DNA of 64,000 nucleotides from Iris pallida (GCA_029216955.1 JANAVB010005597.1:43331535-43395534), one strand, 5' to 3'; positions 12,001-25,739 are shown, counted from the stretch's first letter. A program made the numbers and translations. Notes: generated by a model from the sequence alone, not told the origin.

Positions 12001-13107
12001 TAATGAAGCAAGGAAACTATGTTAACCCTATTCCTCATATTAATAGAAAGATTCAGTTGTAAGAACAATGTCCACCAGGTACATGGTGGAGACTGGCAGG
12101 GAGAAGGCGTTGAACTCTGTGTGTAACAGTGCCACACAAATTAGTAAGTGGTAAATACATACACAATATTCTATATGCCTAACAACGAAAGGACATCAGA
12201 TTAGGAACCGTAAATTTTAAGATATACTTTCTAACATTGTTAACAAAAATGATATTGAGCTTGCCTCTAGTTCCTGATATTGTAATATTGTAACAACCTT
12301 CGCATCCAGTTGGCTCAACAAAACTATTTCGCATGTGGCATAGGTGTACATTGACACTTAGTTCTACCTCTGCGTACAATCAGTTGACAATGCAAGTCCA
12401 CAATTGACCACAAAGCTAAGTACTAAAACAAAAATCAAGTTGTATCAACACCAGTCCATGACAAGATCTACCATTGGCTCTCTAAGCCCAGTATGTGAAC
12501 TTTAGCATAAAGGAACTCCGATACGGACATATTGCAAGAATGAGCTTCATGTCCAGCATGCAATGTGAGGATAATATATCAGTCATGTAGAATCATGCAA
12601 TATCCAAAATAAACAGGAACATGCATATAGTTTTCACAAGAACATAATCGTTATACAACCAAACTTACAGCTTTTTCCTTATCTAAAAGTTTTCAAAGAT
12701 CTAAGCTTTCTTTGCTTGACAAGTGTCATAATATCAGATACATTTAATTACTTGAAGCAACATTCATGTCAAAACGTCTTTGATTTCCTTCATGACATCT
12801 CGTATCTGCAAATCTAAATTGACCTAGCAATGTCCAAATTGTAACTGAACCTTACAGTTTCTAACATGGAAAATCCTATTCATGCTTGCTTCAAGCTTCA
12901 TAGTCATCGCTGAAGGATGTCATAGAGGAAGCCATAAATAAAAACCCAAAGAATTAGAAAACAAAGGAATTAACTAGTAAATGATCAAACTAGTAACTGT
13001 CATACAAATTCAAGAGATTGATCGATCCTGAAAGAAAAATGTCCATGATATCAATGTAGGTAAAACTATACAATGAAAGAATGGAAGATACCTCTGAGAA
13101 AAGAAAA
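9082..13107. other. Intergenic region between convergent permease and KH genes
   Basis: The two flanking genes point toward each other, so both 3' UTRs lie in this 4 kb. I read both strands and found no exon with recognisable protein similarity and no RNA gene. A fragment of the family B MITE core is near 9591-9621. The KH transcript may extend well into this region. Confidence 0.45.
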
Positions 13108-16100
13108 TCAAGCACCGCCAGTCTCACTAAAAACAAATGCTTGTAGAAGACTTTGTGCAGCATGAGCCTGCTCCGGAGTTCCAGATATTATAATGACAGT
13201 CTCTGTAGCTTCAGGTCTAGGCTCAGTTATCGTAATTTTTGCTTCAGAAATCTAAAAGTTAACTATGTGTCATTATTAGAGTTCAAGGCTGCAAGTAATG
13301 CAAATCAAAAGTAATGCTATCAGATACTACCTCACGGATCTGCCTCAAGCAATATCCATCCTCTCCATATATTGCAGGTACAATAGCTCGAGGAACAACA
13401 ACATCTACAGTTATATTAGTTATGATAGCAGGATGATTTCCACTGTAAAAAGTCATAAATAAAAAAATGGTATCACTGAAATGGTAAACATGAAAAGGAA
13501 ACAATATATGAAGGAGGACAAGGAGTTCTTACCTTGCAAATCCGATTCTTCTTTGTGGGGTCCCCCCTCCATATTCAGAAATAGGCATAGAACCAGCACC
13601 TTCCCTCATGCCCTGTAGCAAGTTGACCAACAGTCTTTGTGTAACACAATTGACTAAATATTCGTTTAATAGTGATATGAAATCTAAAAAGAAACTTATT
13701 TGATATTAGGGGTGTTCGTGTAAACAAGCAAAAATCAGACATTTTGGACAGCGATAAAGACTATACACTTCGTCTTCTATGGCACCTGCCTGAAGTAATT
13801 CTCTTGTTAGAAGAAGAGGAGAAGACATTCTAGACTCTTGTTTCGGATTCTGGCAGAGGACAAGAAATTCTAGACTCTTGTTTCGGATTCTGGAAAAGTT
13901 TGAAATCGTTGCATATTTGCAGAGTTTCTTCCCATGGTTCCACCAAACTCAATGTCATGTTTAAGTTAATAGCCTCATTTAAGATGTGTCTTCAGGAAGT
14001 GCAAACTAAACAATTATTTGAAGATACTCTCTGATCCAAAGTATTTACAATTAGAAGGTTGCATAATCAAATGGAATGCAGCATAAACTCCAGCAGCAAT
14101 ATGGTGCTCTTATCAATAAAAAGAAAGAATTGGACATAAGACATGTACCAACTAAAAGCAATGATGCCTTAGCTGAAGTTATGGGCATAGCAGGTTTCCA
14201 TATTGTAGCCTATGTCTTGCACACATGACATGAGCACATGCACAAGTATTAGATATTGATAATCGAGTTACGAAACATGAACAAAAGGGGAGGGCGGAGA
14301 AGGGAAGTTACTACTCAACCCAAATAAAATGTTGAATCAAAGTAGAATCAATCTAGAAGAACTAGTTTCGGTAGAAACAGAGTCCAACATTTTGAATCAA
14401 TCCACCGAAAATCATTGCATTTTAGTTGCTACACAGATAAACGATGTGCTAAACTATCAGTGCAATTGGCGCTTAATACATCCTTATGAGGCATCACATG
14501 TACGGTTTCGTAAACTTCGGAATGCATGTGTGTGAACCTGTTAGTTAGATAATATATAATTCATGCTAAAAGGTAAGCCTACAAATACATTTGGGAAAGA
14601 TACAATTGCATAAATAACTCACATATATCATATTATAACGTAACGCACAATATGAATATAATTAGTCTTATTGAGAAGGAAATAATCAAATAAATAGCAC
14701 ACCTGTGCTGCCCTTGGTGGTAATCTTTCAGCCCCATGAGGAACACCAGAATTGTGAAGTGCATGAACAAATGCAGATCTTTCGTCATGGAGATGACCAC
14801 CAATCTCTCTCTGAAATGGAGACAAATTGGCGAACATTCTTGGGGGCGATAATTCCCTTCTTCCCATGAATGGACCATATGGAGACATTTGATCAACAAA
14901 AGCAGGGTGTCCAGCATGGCTCATAGCAGGAATCTTATCACGAAAGAGGTGAACCTTCAGCCTACCTGTTATATGCAATAATGCCTCTCGAACAGCCGCA
15001 AAATCACCAGTTATCTAGAGAGGAAAGAACAAAATGTCATGCAACTGCTTTCAGTATAAGGGAGGGGAAAAAAAACTATCCATTAAAGAATAATGAAAAC
15101 AAGCAACTATTAAAGTTGGCGATGACCAAAACAATATTTTCGTCATAGAAAAGGGGTGGGGATTTTTAAATGGTAAGCATGAAAGCCATAACCCTGCAGA
15201 AAGACATTATTTATCACACCTGAACCACTTCATCACTGTCTGGCATATTCTTTGGTATCTGATCTTTACTCAATATACGAATATTAGCTCCAGATAGCCT
15301 CCTCATTTCTGCTATTACAGCACCACCTTTACCAAGAAGGCAGCCAATTTGGTGGGAAGAGACAAGAAGCTTAGATACAACAACGCTCTCTTTATTTTCA
15401 GGTACAGCCACCACAATCCTATGCTGCACACGCAAGACACCATCCTGCGCTGGAGAAATCTGTTCACCTGGGAGCTAGAGACAGTAACTAATTTCATCAG
15501 GACAGTATGTTTCAACTTCAATAAAAGACAAAATGAGTTGCATGTATATTTGAGGTGATTACCAGGACTAGAGTTCTGATACATGTATATGTCAGATTGT
15601 TCTTGCCAACTCCCATCTACCTAAAGGGACAAATCGATACCCACTAACACTAGTTTTATCTCTCTCTTCCTCATAGATCAACATACAACACTGTTGGTAT
15701 ATTTAGTATAGAAATATGTTATATTTAGTATGAGAATATGTTATGTTTAGTATGGGAATATCCTGAGGACATATTTGGGATGCCAGAATATGTCACAGGA
15801 TACTCTATTGGATATTCTATGATGTAAAGGCTATATAAAGCCTATGAGACTATCAATGAAATCATCTCATCAATCATTTACAACATGGTATCAGAGCCAC
15901 CTTTCCACAAACCCTAGCCGCCACCAAATCCTAACATTTTCCCTCCTCCCTCTCTCTCTCGGCCACCAAAACCCTAACCTGAAGCAGCCCTCCCTTTCCC
16001 CGCGGTCGCAGCAGTTCCCCCCCTTTCCGCGCGACTGCTACTGTTGCCATTGCTGCAGCTGCCGCCACGGTGGCATGAGCGCCGATCGATCCCCCACGTG

Positions 16101-19100
16101 CGTGCTGTCCCACCCCCTTACCGCACACAATGGCGCCTTTGTTCTCATTGTTCGGATCATTCCGAAAGAGGACACCGATGCCTAGATCTGATGAAAACAA
16201 ACATGTTCGGATCTAGGAACGGACGACGAGGACGAGCGTGAGTCATGGAACGGACGTGATGTGATCAGAGAGGAGGAGCATCGATGGAGAAGATTATCAA
16301 GAAGCTGGATTCTGCAGAGGTCGCGACGTTGATGATGTTGATGAAGATGTCGGCAGGTGAGAGCACGACACGAACGTCGTCGAAGTTGGAGCTTCCCTCC
16401 ATCGATCTGAAGCTGGATGGACCAGCCACCTATTTGAGTTGGTCACGGCGGGTGAGAATAACCCTCGCATGAAAGAACCTTGAGGGGTTCCTGACGGACG
16501 AGAAGACAGAACCGGACGAGGGCTCGGCAAGACGCGACGAGTGAAGTCCACTCATATGGTAATCTACATCTGGCTTCTCAACTCCTTAGTCCAGTCTATT
16601 GCCGCCACAGTAGATGGCATTGAAATGGTGAAAGATGTGTGGGAGAAGTTGAGGAGAACCTATGATGGTGTGGAGAACAACTTACGGATCTTCCAGATAA
16701 AGAGGGAGATCGACGACACCGTACAGGAAGAAAAGACGGTGCAGGAGTATGCCACGGAGTTGGAGCGCCTGTGGTTGGATTATGATCACTCCTCAAAACG
16801 GACGAGCTGTGGGGACCTGAAGTGTAAGGAGAGACATGTGTGTCTGCAGGAGATGACGATGAAATTCCTCAAAGGGCTGACTGCAGCATTCGCACAGAGG
16901 ACGGCCTTACTTCTCGTCCAACCAGAGATTCCTAGTCTTGAAGAGGCTATCTCGGCCATGATCCAGGAGGAGACACGCATCAGACTGCAGGCGGGAACAA
17001 GTGGTCCCTCCGAAGCAAAATCAGCACTAGCGGTTACCAGCTCGGGCGACACAGGGTCCAAGGGAGAACCCTAGCAGCACAATCGGCAGTGCTACAACTA
17101 CAGGGAGATGGGCCATCATCGGTATGCTTGTACCAAACCACCTAGGGAGGGAGACTCAGGTGGTGGACGTGGACAGTTCGGTGGACGAGGATATATTGGA
17201 GGATGTAGTCGTGGTCGAGGGGGTCGACGAGGTGGCCGAGGAGGTTATCAGGTAAATCTGTTGTTAGCAGAAGGGAATGGAGGAGATGTTGACACTTTTA
17301 CCGAGGAGGATCAAGCACTGCTGGACCTGCTGGAGAGGAAGTAGAGAGCGTCAACCGAGGGAGACAGAAGAAGTGGAACAGAGGAAGCATCTACCTCATT
17401 CTTCGTTGGGGGCAACGCCGCTATGTATGCCCAAACATCATAAGGTACTGACGAGTCACTTGCTCTTGCATCTATGTCTTTCCTTAAAACGTCAGACTGG
17501 ATTATCGACTCGGGAGCATCTCGACATGTGACGGAAAATGCTAGTGAGTTTTCTTCTTACACTCGCCTAGCATCAGCAGACATCATTCAGACAGCAGATG
17601 GCACTTTCCAGCCAGTGGTCGGTAAGGGTACTGTTAATTGTACAGGTTCAGTAAGATTATCCAATGTTTTACATGCTCCATCCTTTCCAGTCAGTCTCTT
17701 GTCTATTAGTTCTATAATTCTCCAACTTAAATACATTGTTTCTTTTGATATTTCTAAGGTGATCTTCCAGGAGAAAGGGACGGAACGAAGACTTGGAACT
17801 GACACTTGGCATGAGGGACTGTGGTACCTAGATCGAGAATGACTGGACTCAGCACTGGTATCTATGGCAGAGAAAGCTGGAATGGAATGACTGCAACAGA
17901 GGACTAAGGAGACTTTGATACTTCATTATGAGACATTCTTCCTTTGATACTTTAAGTAAGTTATATCCAGAGATTTATGCAAAAACAGATATAAAAAATT
18001 AGTATGTGATGCATGCGAGTTAGGAAATTTTACTAGAAACTCATATGTTGGTACGGGTCATAGGAGCTCTATTGCTTTTGAGGTAGTACATTCCGATGTT
18101 TGGGATCCATGCACTATTAACACTATGAATGGGTATAAGTATTTTGTTTCCTTTATTGATTGTGTCTCTCGTGTCACATGGAGTGATGTACCTGCTTGTT
18201 TTCGGAATTTTCATAAGCATGTCCAGATTCAGTACAACACAGTTGTGAAGATACTGAGGTCTGACAATGGAACGGAGTATACCAACAGGACGCTTGCAGA
18301 ATACTTGTCAGCACACGGAATCCAGCATCAGACCACCTGTGCATACACACCAGCACAAAATGGAGTAGCAGAAAGGAAGAACCGACACCTTCTGGAGGCC
18401 GTAAGAAGTATGATGATCGACATAAATGTCCCACAAAGTTTGTGGGGGCATGCAGTGTTAACAGCAGCTCAACTCATCAACATGATGCCTTCGAAAGTCC
18501 TGGGATGGAAGTCCCTATGTGAAGTATTATAGGCAATAATAGTGGAATATTTCCACTGAAGGTGTTCGGGTGTGTGTTTTGTGAAGGACAACAGACCATC
18601 AGTTGGAAAACTTGACCTCCAGAGCGGTCAAGTGCATCTTCGTGGGCTACTCAGCAACTCAGAAGGGGTATGTATGCTGGAGTCCAGTAAAGAAGAAGAA
18701 GTTTGTCAATATGGATGTCCACTTCCGGGAGCATGAGTCATACTACCGCAAGAAAGGAAACTTCACACAACACGTCTAATACTACCAGTATAAGACGAGA
18801 GGGGGAGATAGAGAACCTGGTGGTGACTGATTTGGAAGTTTGGAATGGAGGCACGGTTGAGAAGGAACATGAAGGTGAAGCAAAACAGGGGGAGGAGATG
18901 AGAAGTGTAAGGCCTACGGCTCAGGGGGAGTTACTTACCTACAGCAGGAGGGAGAAGCAAACTGCAGGACCAGTACCTACAGTGCCAGTGCCAAGTCCCT
19001 TGCCTACGTTCGTCCCAACTCCTGACACCTACACCACCATCCCCTTCAGGTGATATCATTCCCCCTACTCCTCCCACACCACTATCTGTACGAAGGACCA

Positions 19101-22100
19101 CTCGCAGCAATGCAAAAAATCCTCCGGACAGATATGGTTGGGATCTTGTTCAGTTTGTTTCTTATGACCATATCTCTTTTTCTCATGGAGCATTTATAGC
19201 ATCTTTGGATAGTATTACTGTACCTAACAATTAGCAGGTTACCAAGAACGATCCAAAGTGAAAAGCGGCAATGCATGAGGAGTTAGGAGCACTTGAGAAG
19301 AATCACACTTGGAAGCTGGTGAGGCTGCCGGAAGAAAAGAAAGCAGTCGGATGCAAGTGAGTCTTTACCGTGAAGCAGAACCCAGATGGACAGGTTGAGC
19401 GCTATAAAGCTCGACTAGTGACGAAAGGATACAGTCAGACATACGACATCGACTATGACGAGACCTTTGCACCAGTTGCAAAGATGAGCACTGTCAGGAC
19501 CCTGATCTCTTTGGCAGCGAATGGTGGATGGAAGCTACACCAACTGGACGCAAAGAATGCATTTCTTCACGGAGATCTAGTGGAGGAGGTTTACATGGAG
19601 ATACCACCAGAATTTGGCACAAATCAGACCGCAGGCAAGGTCTGCAGACTGAAGAAGTCCCTCTATGGACTGAAGCAGTCTTCTCGAGCGTGGTTTGACA
19701 GATTCAGGAGAGCGATGATAGGTATGGAATATCAGCAGATCAATACTGATCACACTGTATTCTTCAAAATAAGTGGAGGCCACATCACCATACTTGTGGT
19801 GTATGTTGACGACATGATTATCACGGGATATGATGAGCAGGAAATCGTCCGACTCAAAAGGAAGCTTGGCAAGTAATTTGAGGTAAAGGACCTTGGTCTT
19901 ATTAGCTACTTCCTTGGGATTGAGATCACTCGAGATGCAGAGGAGATTGTTCTCTCTCAGAGGAAGTATGCACTAGACCTTCTCACAGAAACAGGGATGT
20001 TGGAATGCAAACCTGCAGCGACGCCAATCGATCAGAGGTTCAAGCTGAACGCTGATGCTGGAGAACCAGTTGACCGGGACAAATACCAGAGACTAGTGGG
20101 CAAGCTGATCTATTTGAGCCACACACGTCCAGATATATGCTTTGTAGTTAGTGTGGTGAGCCGCTACATGCATAACCCACGGAAGGCTCATATGGACGCA
20201 GTATACCAGATTCTGAGATACTTGAAGGGTGCCCCCGGAAAGGAACTGATGTTCAGGAAGAATAATCACATGGACATCGAGGGCTACTGCGATTCTGACT
20301 GTGCTAGTTGTGCTGATGACAGGAGATCTACCTCGGGATACTGCATATTTTTAGGAGGCGACTTGGTCTCTTAGAGGAGTAAGAAGCAGTCAGTGGTAGC
20401 CAGATCGACAGCTGAAGCGGAGTACAGAGCTATGGCCTTGGGAGTTGCAGAGCTGCTTTGGTTGAAGAATATGTTGGTAGAGCTGAAGCTGGATCAAGGA
20501 GCCAAGATGAAGCTGTGGTGTGACAACCAGTCAGCTATTAGTATTGCCAACAATCCAGTACAGCATGACAGGACCAAACACATCGAGATCGATAGGTTCT
20601 TCATCAAGGAGAAGTTGGTTAGTGGACTACTAGAGCTAGGCCACGTTCCAACCAAGCATCAGGTAGCAGACGGACTGACCAAGGGACTTAGCTCTGTGAG
20701 CATGATTAGAGGATGTGACAAGATGGGCTTGGTGAATATCTTTCGCCCATCTTGAGGAGGAGTGTTGGTATATTTAGTATAGGAATATGTTATACTTAGT
20801 ATGAGAATATGTTATGTTTAGTATGGAAATATCCTGAGGACATATTTGGGATGCCAGAATATGCCACAGGATATTCCATTGGATATTCTATGATGTAAAG
20901 ACTATATAAAGCCTATGAGACTATCAATGAAATCATCTCATCAATCATTTACAACAAACTCCACCAGACAGGTTGACATCCCATACACCCAGAAAGCACA
21001 TGTCATGCAATACATAGAACTAGAAGGCAATCATGCATGCACAGTTGGATAGAAAAAGAAATTAACTTGGGGGGAATTCAATGATTTGAAACAAAAATAA
21101 GTGCTACTGGGAGACTCATTCAAGATTTGTAATAGAATCAAATGTGGGGGGACCAGAAGAGTAAGAACAAAGTGATGGAATGATATTGGAAAGCAGTCTT
21201 CTAAATCACAAATATATCCTAGGAAGGAAACAAATAGAATGGGTCACATCAGCTGTTGCTAACAAAATTACAGGAAGACAATCAAGTTATCGTTCCATGC
21301 ATGTACAGATATTTTACACAAGTGATAAAATATGTACTAAGTAGCTTATTAAAGGTAAAAGTTGTCTCGTCTAGGACTGTCAAGTGTCAAATTTTCTTTT
21401 AAAAATGGCCTAAGACTAAAACTGCATATATTTAGTTAAAATCTGTGTCTACATAAATCGTAGTAATCTGAAAGTATGGAAATAAAAAAAATCTTCAAAT
21501 CAATATGTTTCTCGAGTATACACAACTTATAAAACATAATGATTTGACAATATGGAATCCATTTGATTGAGATCTGTGTCGCATGAATACTGACAGACAA
21601 GAGTACGGACTCAATACGGAAACGGAGACAATTTTGTTGTCCGGTAACAAAGATTGAGATAGAACATATTATTAACCAATGCAGTAAAAGGACAGATGGA
21701 TATGCAGAAAGGTATCAGAAATGAAAAAAGAAAAAAAAGAGGGGGAAAAGAATGAAGTCAGGCAAACAGAGAAAGGAAGAGATAAATGAACATCAAGAAA
21801 TTTAAGGTAAAAAAACAATTGGGAAATGTAACAGTTCTCCATTTCGCATGATATTAGTGTAAAAATATGAAGCTCTGCAAAAAAAATTGGCGACAAACTC
21901 ATATCAAATGTCCAATACCACAACAATATAGTCATATTACATCAAATGCTCGCTTAATCTAAGATATGGCTAACTAGCACTTAAAAATTGCTTTGCAATG
22001 GGTTGGTTGGTTTTTAAGTTCATAAGTGACATTGACATCATATTCTATTCCATACATAGATAAGATTGTATCCTCTCCAGGATCTGAATCACATAACAGT

Positions 22101-22303
22101 GCTGAATCAAACGAAGATAACAAATCCAATAACTACTTTGTTTAATAAGTTGGTCAAATAGTTGAAGAGAATTGTTTTTCACTGACGCAGAGAGGACGGC
22201 AATGATTATCAATAACCTGATAACTAAATGAACCCAAAAATAGTTTCAAGTTTCTCCCAGAAATTTTTTTCTCCATGTGAAATTTGAAGACTTAACCAAA
22301 TCA

Positions 22304-22358
<55 letters not shown>

Positions 22359-23794
22359 ATGGGAAATTAAAGTATTACCGCAGGAGCAGAAATGACAATC
22401 ACGCGATCGTCCGATTCAGGGGTGATCTCAAGAATTTTAACCTCACAACCTGTTTCATGTTGAAGCTTTTTGACAATGCTCCCGCCCTTTCCTATCACAC
22501 TTCCAACCTTGTTACTGGAACACAAGAGCCGAAAAATTAATTGCTCTGGAGGACCCAAAATCTGGCCAGGTGCAACACTTTCGTGGAAATTCGGGAAAGG
22601 TGGAGTAATCTCAGAACCATCGTAATGTCTGTTGGGAAATGGTGGTCCCTTTACTGGAACAAGATTAGCTGACGAAATAACATCTGGTCGAGGAATTGAA
22701 ACCAATGGACGAGATGATGGCCCAGGAGGATTAGCTGCAGGAAACGAATCACGAGGCGGGTTCTCGAAAAGGTGCTGAGAAACTGATTGGAGAGCTTTCT
22801 TTGCTGAATCAACCTTTCCAGTGATCTGCAGAAAGAAGAAGAAAACCAAAAATATTAAATTCATAATTAACAAATAACACAAGAAAGGACTACAAAAGTG
22901 CCTCTATTCGATAAGTCAAATCAGAACATAGTAACAGTCCAACATATGCAAAGACTGAGAATTGAAACCATTCATGCAATTCAATTCTTGCTTAGTTACA
23001 ACAAGGTTTTATGCTTTCATTGAGAGCAGAAGGAACATAATAACACCACATCTATGTGAAGCACCCAATATATAGGGATTTAAAGAGCAATACTTTACCT
23101 GGACAACATCATCATGTGGTGATGCACACAAAGGGATCATATCCTTTGCAAGTATTCGAATTTGGGCTCCACTATCAGATGACATTTGCTTGATTACATT
23201 TCCACCTTTCCCAACAAGGAAGCCAACTTGACTAGAGAGGACGAGCAATCTCACAATAACATCCGACTCTTCATCACCACCATCATTCTCTGGTTCGGCA
23301 GCAATAATTCTCTCAAAAACAAGAAGAAGAGCCTTTTGTGCTGATGCTACTGCCTTTTCTGGCTTTGGAACTTCTGACACAGAGGGCTCATCTTTTTGTT
23401 CATCATTTTCAGCTTTAGCCTTATCATCCTCAGCACCATCAGTACCACCATTTTCCTCATTCCCTTCCTTCTCATGCTCCTCATTGAATGAGACAACATC
23501 TTTATCAGATCCTGTAATAATAACCAGTCTTTCTTCACATCCAGAGACGGCGTCCTCAAGTTTGACCTTTGCACCAGTTTCTTGACGTATCCTTGTCACA
23601 ATGCCACCTCCTTTACCAATCACACTTCCACACTTGGAAGCAGGACAAAGTATGCGGTACACTACAGACCCAGGGGGCACCTTTAATTTAGCCTGCTGGG
23701 GTTTTGGAGCAGTCTTCCGCCACTTGCCCCTTCCATTGGACTCTGAAGAGTTCGGTTCGAAAGGTCTCTTAGAAGGTGTGAATGGAAAAGCCAT
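13108..23794 (-). CDS. Five-KH-domain RNA-binding protein (HEN4/RCF3-like), 7 exons
   Basis: A nuclear KH protein of the plant poly(C)-binding group; relatives act in pre-mRNA processing. Exons in transcript order are 23099-23794, 22379-22825, 15220-15474, 14703-15014, 13533-13612, 13331-13442 and 13108-13251. They give 2046 nt and 681 residues with all phases consistent. KH signature loops GKGG fall near residues 60, 195, 344 and 429. A fifth, C-terminal KH has the degenerate loop GEDG near 623. A basic N-terminus (SKRPF, RGKWRK) and an acidic low-complexity stretch (about 105-145) separate domains. Exon 3 starts at CTCCCAGGT, not at the next AG, because only that keeps phase and gives the family-like LPGEQISPAQD. 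Intron 2 is 6.9 kb because a Copia element inserted in antisense. No lesion is seen. The paralogue identity is uncertain. Confidence 0.92.
15692..15885 (+). repeat. 5' LTR of the antisense Copia element
   Basis: It starts TGTTGG and ends ACAACA, and matches 20763-20956 over the full 194 bp. It contains a TATA-like CTATATAAAG near its 3' end. Confidence 0.95.
15886..15898 (+). promoter_or_regulatory. Primer binding site (tRNA-iMet)
   Basis: TGGTATCAGAGCC directly follows the LTR and is complementary to the 3' end of plant initiator methionine tRNA. Confidence 0.9.
16284..20755 (+). pseudogene. Broken Copia gag-pol
   Basis: The frame is split by several stops and frameshifts; one early stop is near 16470. 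Recognisable pieces in order are Gag (16541-17074), the zinc knuckle segment (about 17085-17344), protease with DSGAS (17474-17842), the integrase zinc region (about 18000-18060), the integrase core with SDNGTEY and AQNGVAERKNR (18125-18532), reverse transcriptase with DAKNAFLHGD and YVDDM (19370-19876) and RNase H with CDNQSA (19997-20755). No complete polyprotein can be made. The element would need another copy to move. Confidence 0.9.
20763..20956 (+). repeat. 3' LTR of the antisense Copia element
   Basis: Same length as the 5' LTR. It is preceded by the purine-rich GAGGAGGAG polypurine tract at about 20753-20762. Confidence 0.95.
22308..22356. repeat. (TA)n microsatellite beside KH exon 2
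   Basis: About 48 bases of TA, ending roughly 20 bases from the donor splice site of exon 2 in the transcript of the KH gene. Confidence 0.95.
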
Positions 23795-24249
23795 GTCTTT
23801 GCTAAATATAATGGGGTTTTAATGCCGTCTGCACGAGGAACAAATAGTAATGTACACTAAATAAGAAACTATCAAAACAGTAACCAGAAGATTGAGAAAG
23901 AGAAACACCACAAGCTAAAAAGATCAATCCTATCACTAATTAACTTACACGAACATCCCAGCAGGATCCAACTACGGTGGTATGCTTGTAATGCTGTCTG
24001 CATAGGGAGAATAGGGTAGTCATAGTAAGGCCATCAAAGCTATGTTGCATGGATACGAGTCAATATACAAAACGATATGGATACACCGAAAAAAAAAAAT
24101 GAAAACTAGGATTATCATGCTCTAGAAACAATGGTGTACTAAAACAACACGACATAGTAACAAGGCACAACTCAACAAAGCATAATAACAACCATTCTAG
24201 TATAGTTGCAAGGGTAACACATTGTATGGGTAAAATTACTCCATACAAG

Positions 24250-24256
<7 letters not shown>
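23795..24256. other. Sequence upstream of the KH start codon
   Basis: Read on the minus strand, CTCGTGCAG sits about 40 bases before the KH ATG and could be the acceptor of a 5' UTR intron. A first non-coding exon would then lie further upstream (see the candidate at 31584-31690). No gene is seen in this stretch. Confidence 0.35.
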
Positions 24257-24280
<24 letters not shown>

Positions 24281-24428
24281 GGGGGAGCGGATCAAAAGAC
24301 CCGCTCCCGAAGCCCCGCGGGAGCACCCCCCCCCCCCTCTCTCGTGCACCGTCGGATCGAACGGGCCGCGTGGGGCCCGCGCGCTCGCCCGCTCGATCCA
24401 ATGGTCAAGAGGGACAGAGCTCCCGATC

Positions 24429-24430
<2 letters not shown>
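24281..24430. mobile_element. Small element inserted between microsatellites
   Basis: A 150 bp GC-rich segment starts near GAGCGGATC and ends near GATCCGCTC, giving a short inverted end pair. It lies between an (AT)n tract (24257-24280) and a (CT)n(TA)n tract (24431-24515). The arrangement resembles Micron-type MITEs of rice, which insert in (TA)n microsatellites. Confidence 0.5.
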
Positions 24431-24515
<85 letters not shown>

Positions 24516-24519
<4 letters not shown>

Positions 24520-24709
24520 GAGGGATCTACATCCCCTAACTTTTGCATCCCCCAAGCATCCCCATGATAAAACCCGTTGGATCTCGTTTTAAGTCATCTA
24601 ATCTTAACCCTTGAAAAATTAACGGTTAAGATTAGATGACTTAAACAAGATCGAATGGATGTGAAAGAGGGGATGCATGGGGATGCAAAAGTGAGGGGGT
24701 ACGATCCCT

Positions 24710-24714
<5 letters not shown>
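24516..24714. mobile_element. Foldback MITE flanked by (TA)n (Micron-like)
   Basis: A 199 bp element whose ends are inverted: the left begins GAGGAGGGATC with a nearby TTTTGCATCCCC, and the right carries GGGGATGCAAAA and GATCCCTCC. The centre is the palindrome formed by AAGTCATCTAATCTTAACC and its complement. Long (TA)n tracts touch both sides. Confidence 0.7.
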
Positions 24715-24762
<48 letters not shown>

Positions 24763-24765
<3 letters not shown>

Positions 24766-24997
24766 AATTAATGACAAAACTATAATACAAACAAAGTTTT
24801 CTAAACAAATAGAGATTATTCGTTGCGAATGTTTTATTCAAATGATTACAACAATAAGTAACTTCTTATTCAAAATACGGCATATTATAAAGATACTTGT
24901 GGTGAGATAAAACAATAATACATATATAAGTATCCACACCTCCATTCAATGATTTAAGTTTTGATACAATCAAAGCTGTAAAAGGTGCTAGCCGCTA

Positions 24998-25059
<62 letters not shown>

Positions 25060-25300
25060 CTTATGCAAATTAATGATAAAACTCTAACACAAACAAAATT
25101 TTCTAAACAAATAGAGATTATTCGTTGAGATTGTTTTATTCAAATGATTACAAAAACAAGTAACTTATTATTCAAAATATGGCATATTATAAAGATACAT
25201 ATGGGGAGATACAACAATAATACAGATATAAGTATCCATGCGTCTATTCGATGATTCAAGTTTCGATACAATCAAGGCTGTAAAAGGCGCTAGTCGGGCT
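24763..25300. repeat. Tandem duplication of about 0.3 kb with internal (TA)n
   Basis: The segment starting GCAAATTAATGACAAAACT (24763 to about 24998) recurs in direct orientation from about 25064 to 25300 with scattered substitutions. Each copy is preceded by a long TA tract, so the repeated unit includes the microsatellite. Confidence 0.85.
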
Positions 25301-25739
25301 GGTGCCTAGATGGCCGCGGTTAAATAAAAAATAATAATAATAACCCCAAAAAACCTACTGAAAATTGCATTAAAAAATCCATTAAACACAAAAGCATGCA
25401 TAGTCGGGGGTCGGGGGGCCTAGGTGGGTGACTGGGGGGACATGATGTCAACAGAAGGTTAACAGAGAATGTCATCATACGCATAAGTTATAGTAATGAT
25501 TAATTTACACAGTTTTCCCAGCAGGATCCAACTAATAACTAGGCACTATCTAGGCCAGAAATGGTTTATTTGAGATTATCAATGTTTTTAATGTTTGCCA
25601 GGGACACTGGGTAAGAAAAGAGAGATGGCTCCGAAATTGGTTGACAATCATGGTTTCCATTAAAAATATTCTTTTATCTCAAATAATATATTTTTAGAAA
25701 AATAGTTAGTAAAACAATTCAAAAAAGGTGTCTCAGAGT

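Larger units (their letters stand above)
15692..20956 (+). mobile_element. Copia LTR retrotransposon in KH intron 2, decayed
   Basis: A 5.3 kb element with two 194 bp LTRs, a tRNA-iMet primer site and Copia domain order (Gag, protease, integrase, reverse transcriptase, RNase H). It lies antisense to the host gene. The flanks AACAC and AACTC are a target duplication with one change. The LTRs differ at seven sites by my count, all transitions, so the insertion is not recent. Confidence 0.95.

Noticed and set aside
24226..24592. Several frames with Tyr-Ile or Leu-Ser runs
   Set aside because: They are translations of (TA)n and (CT)n microsatellites.
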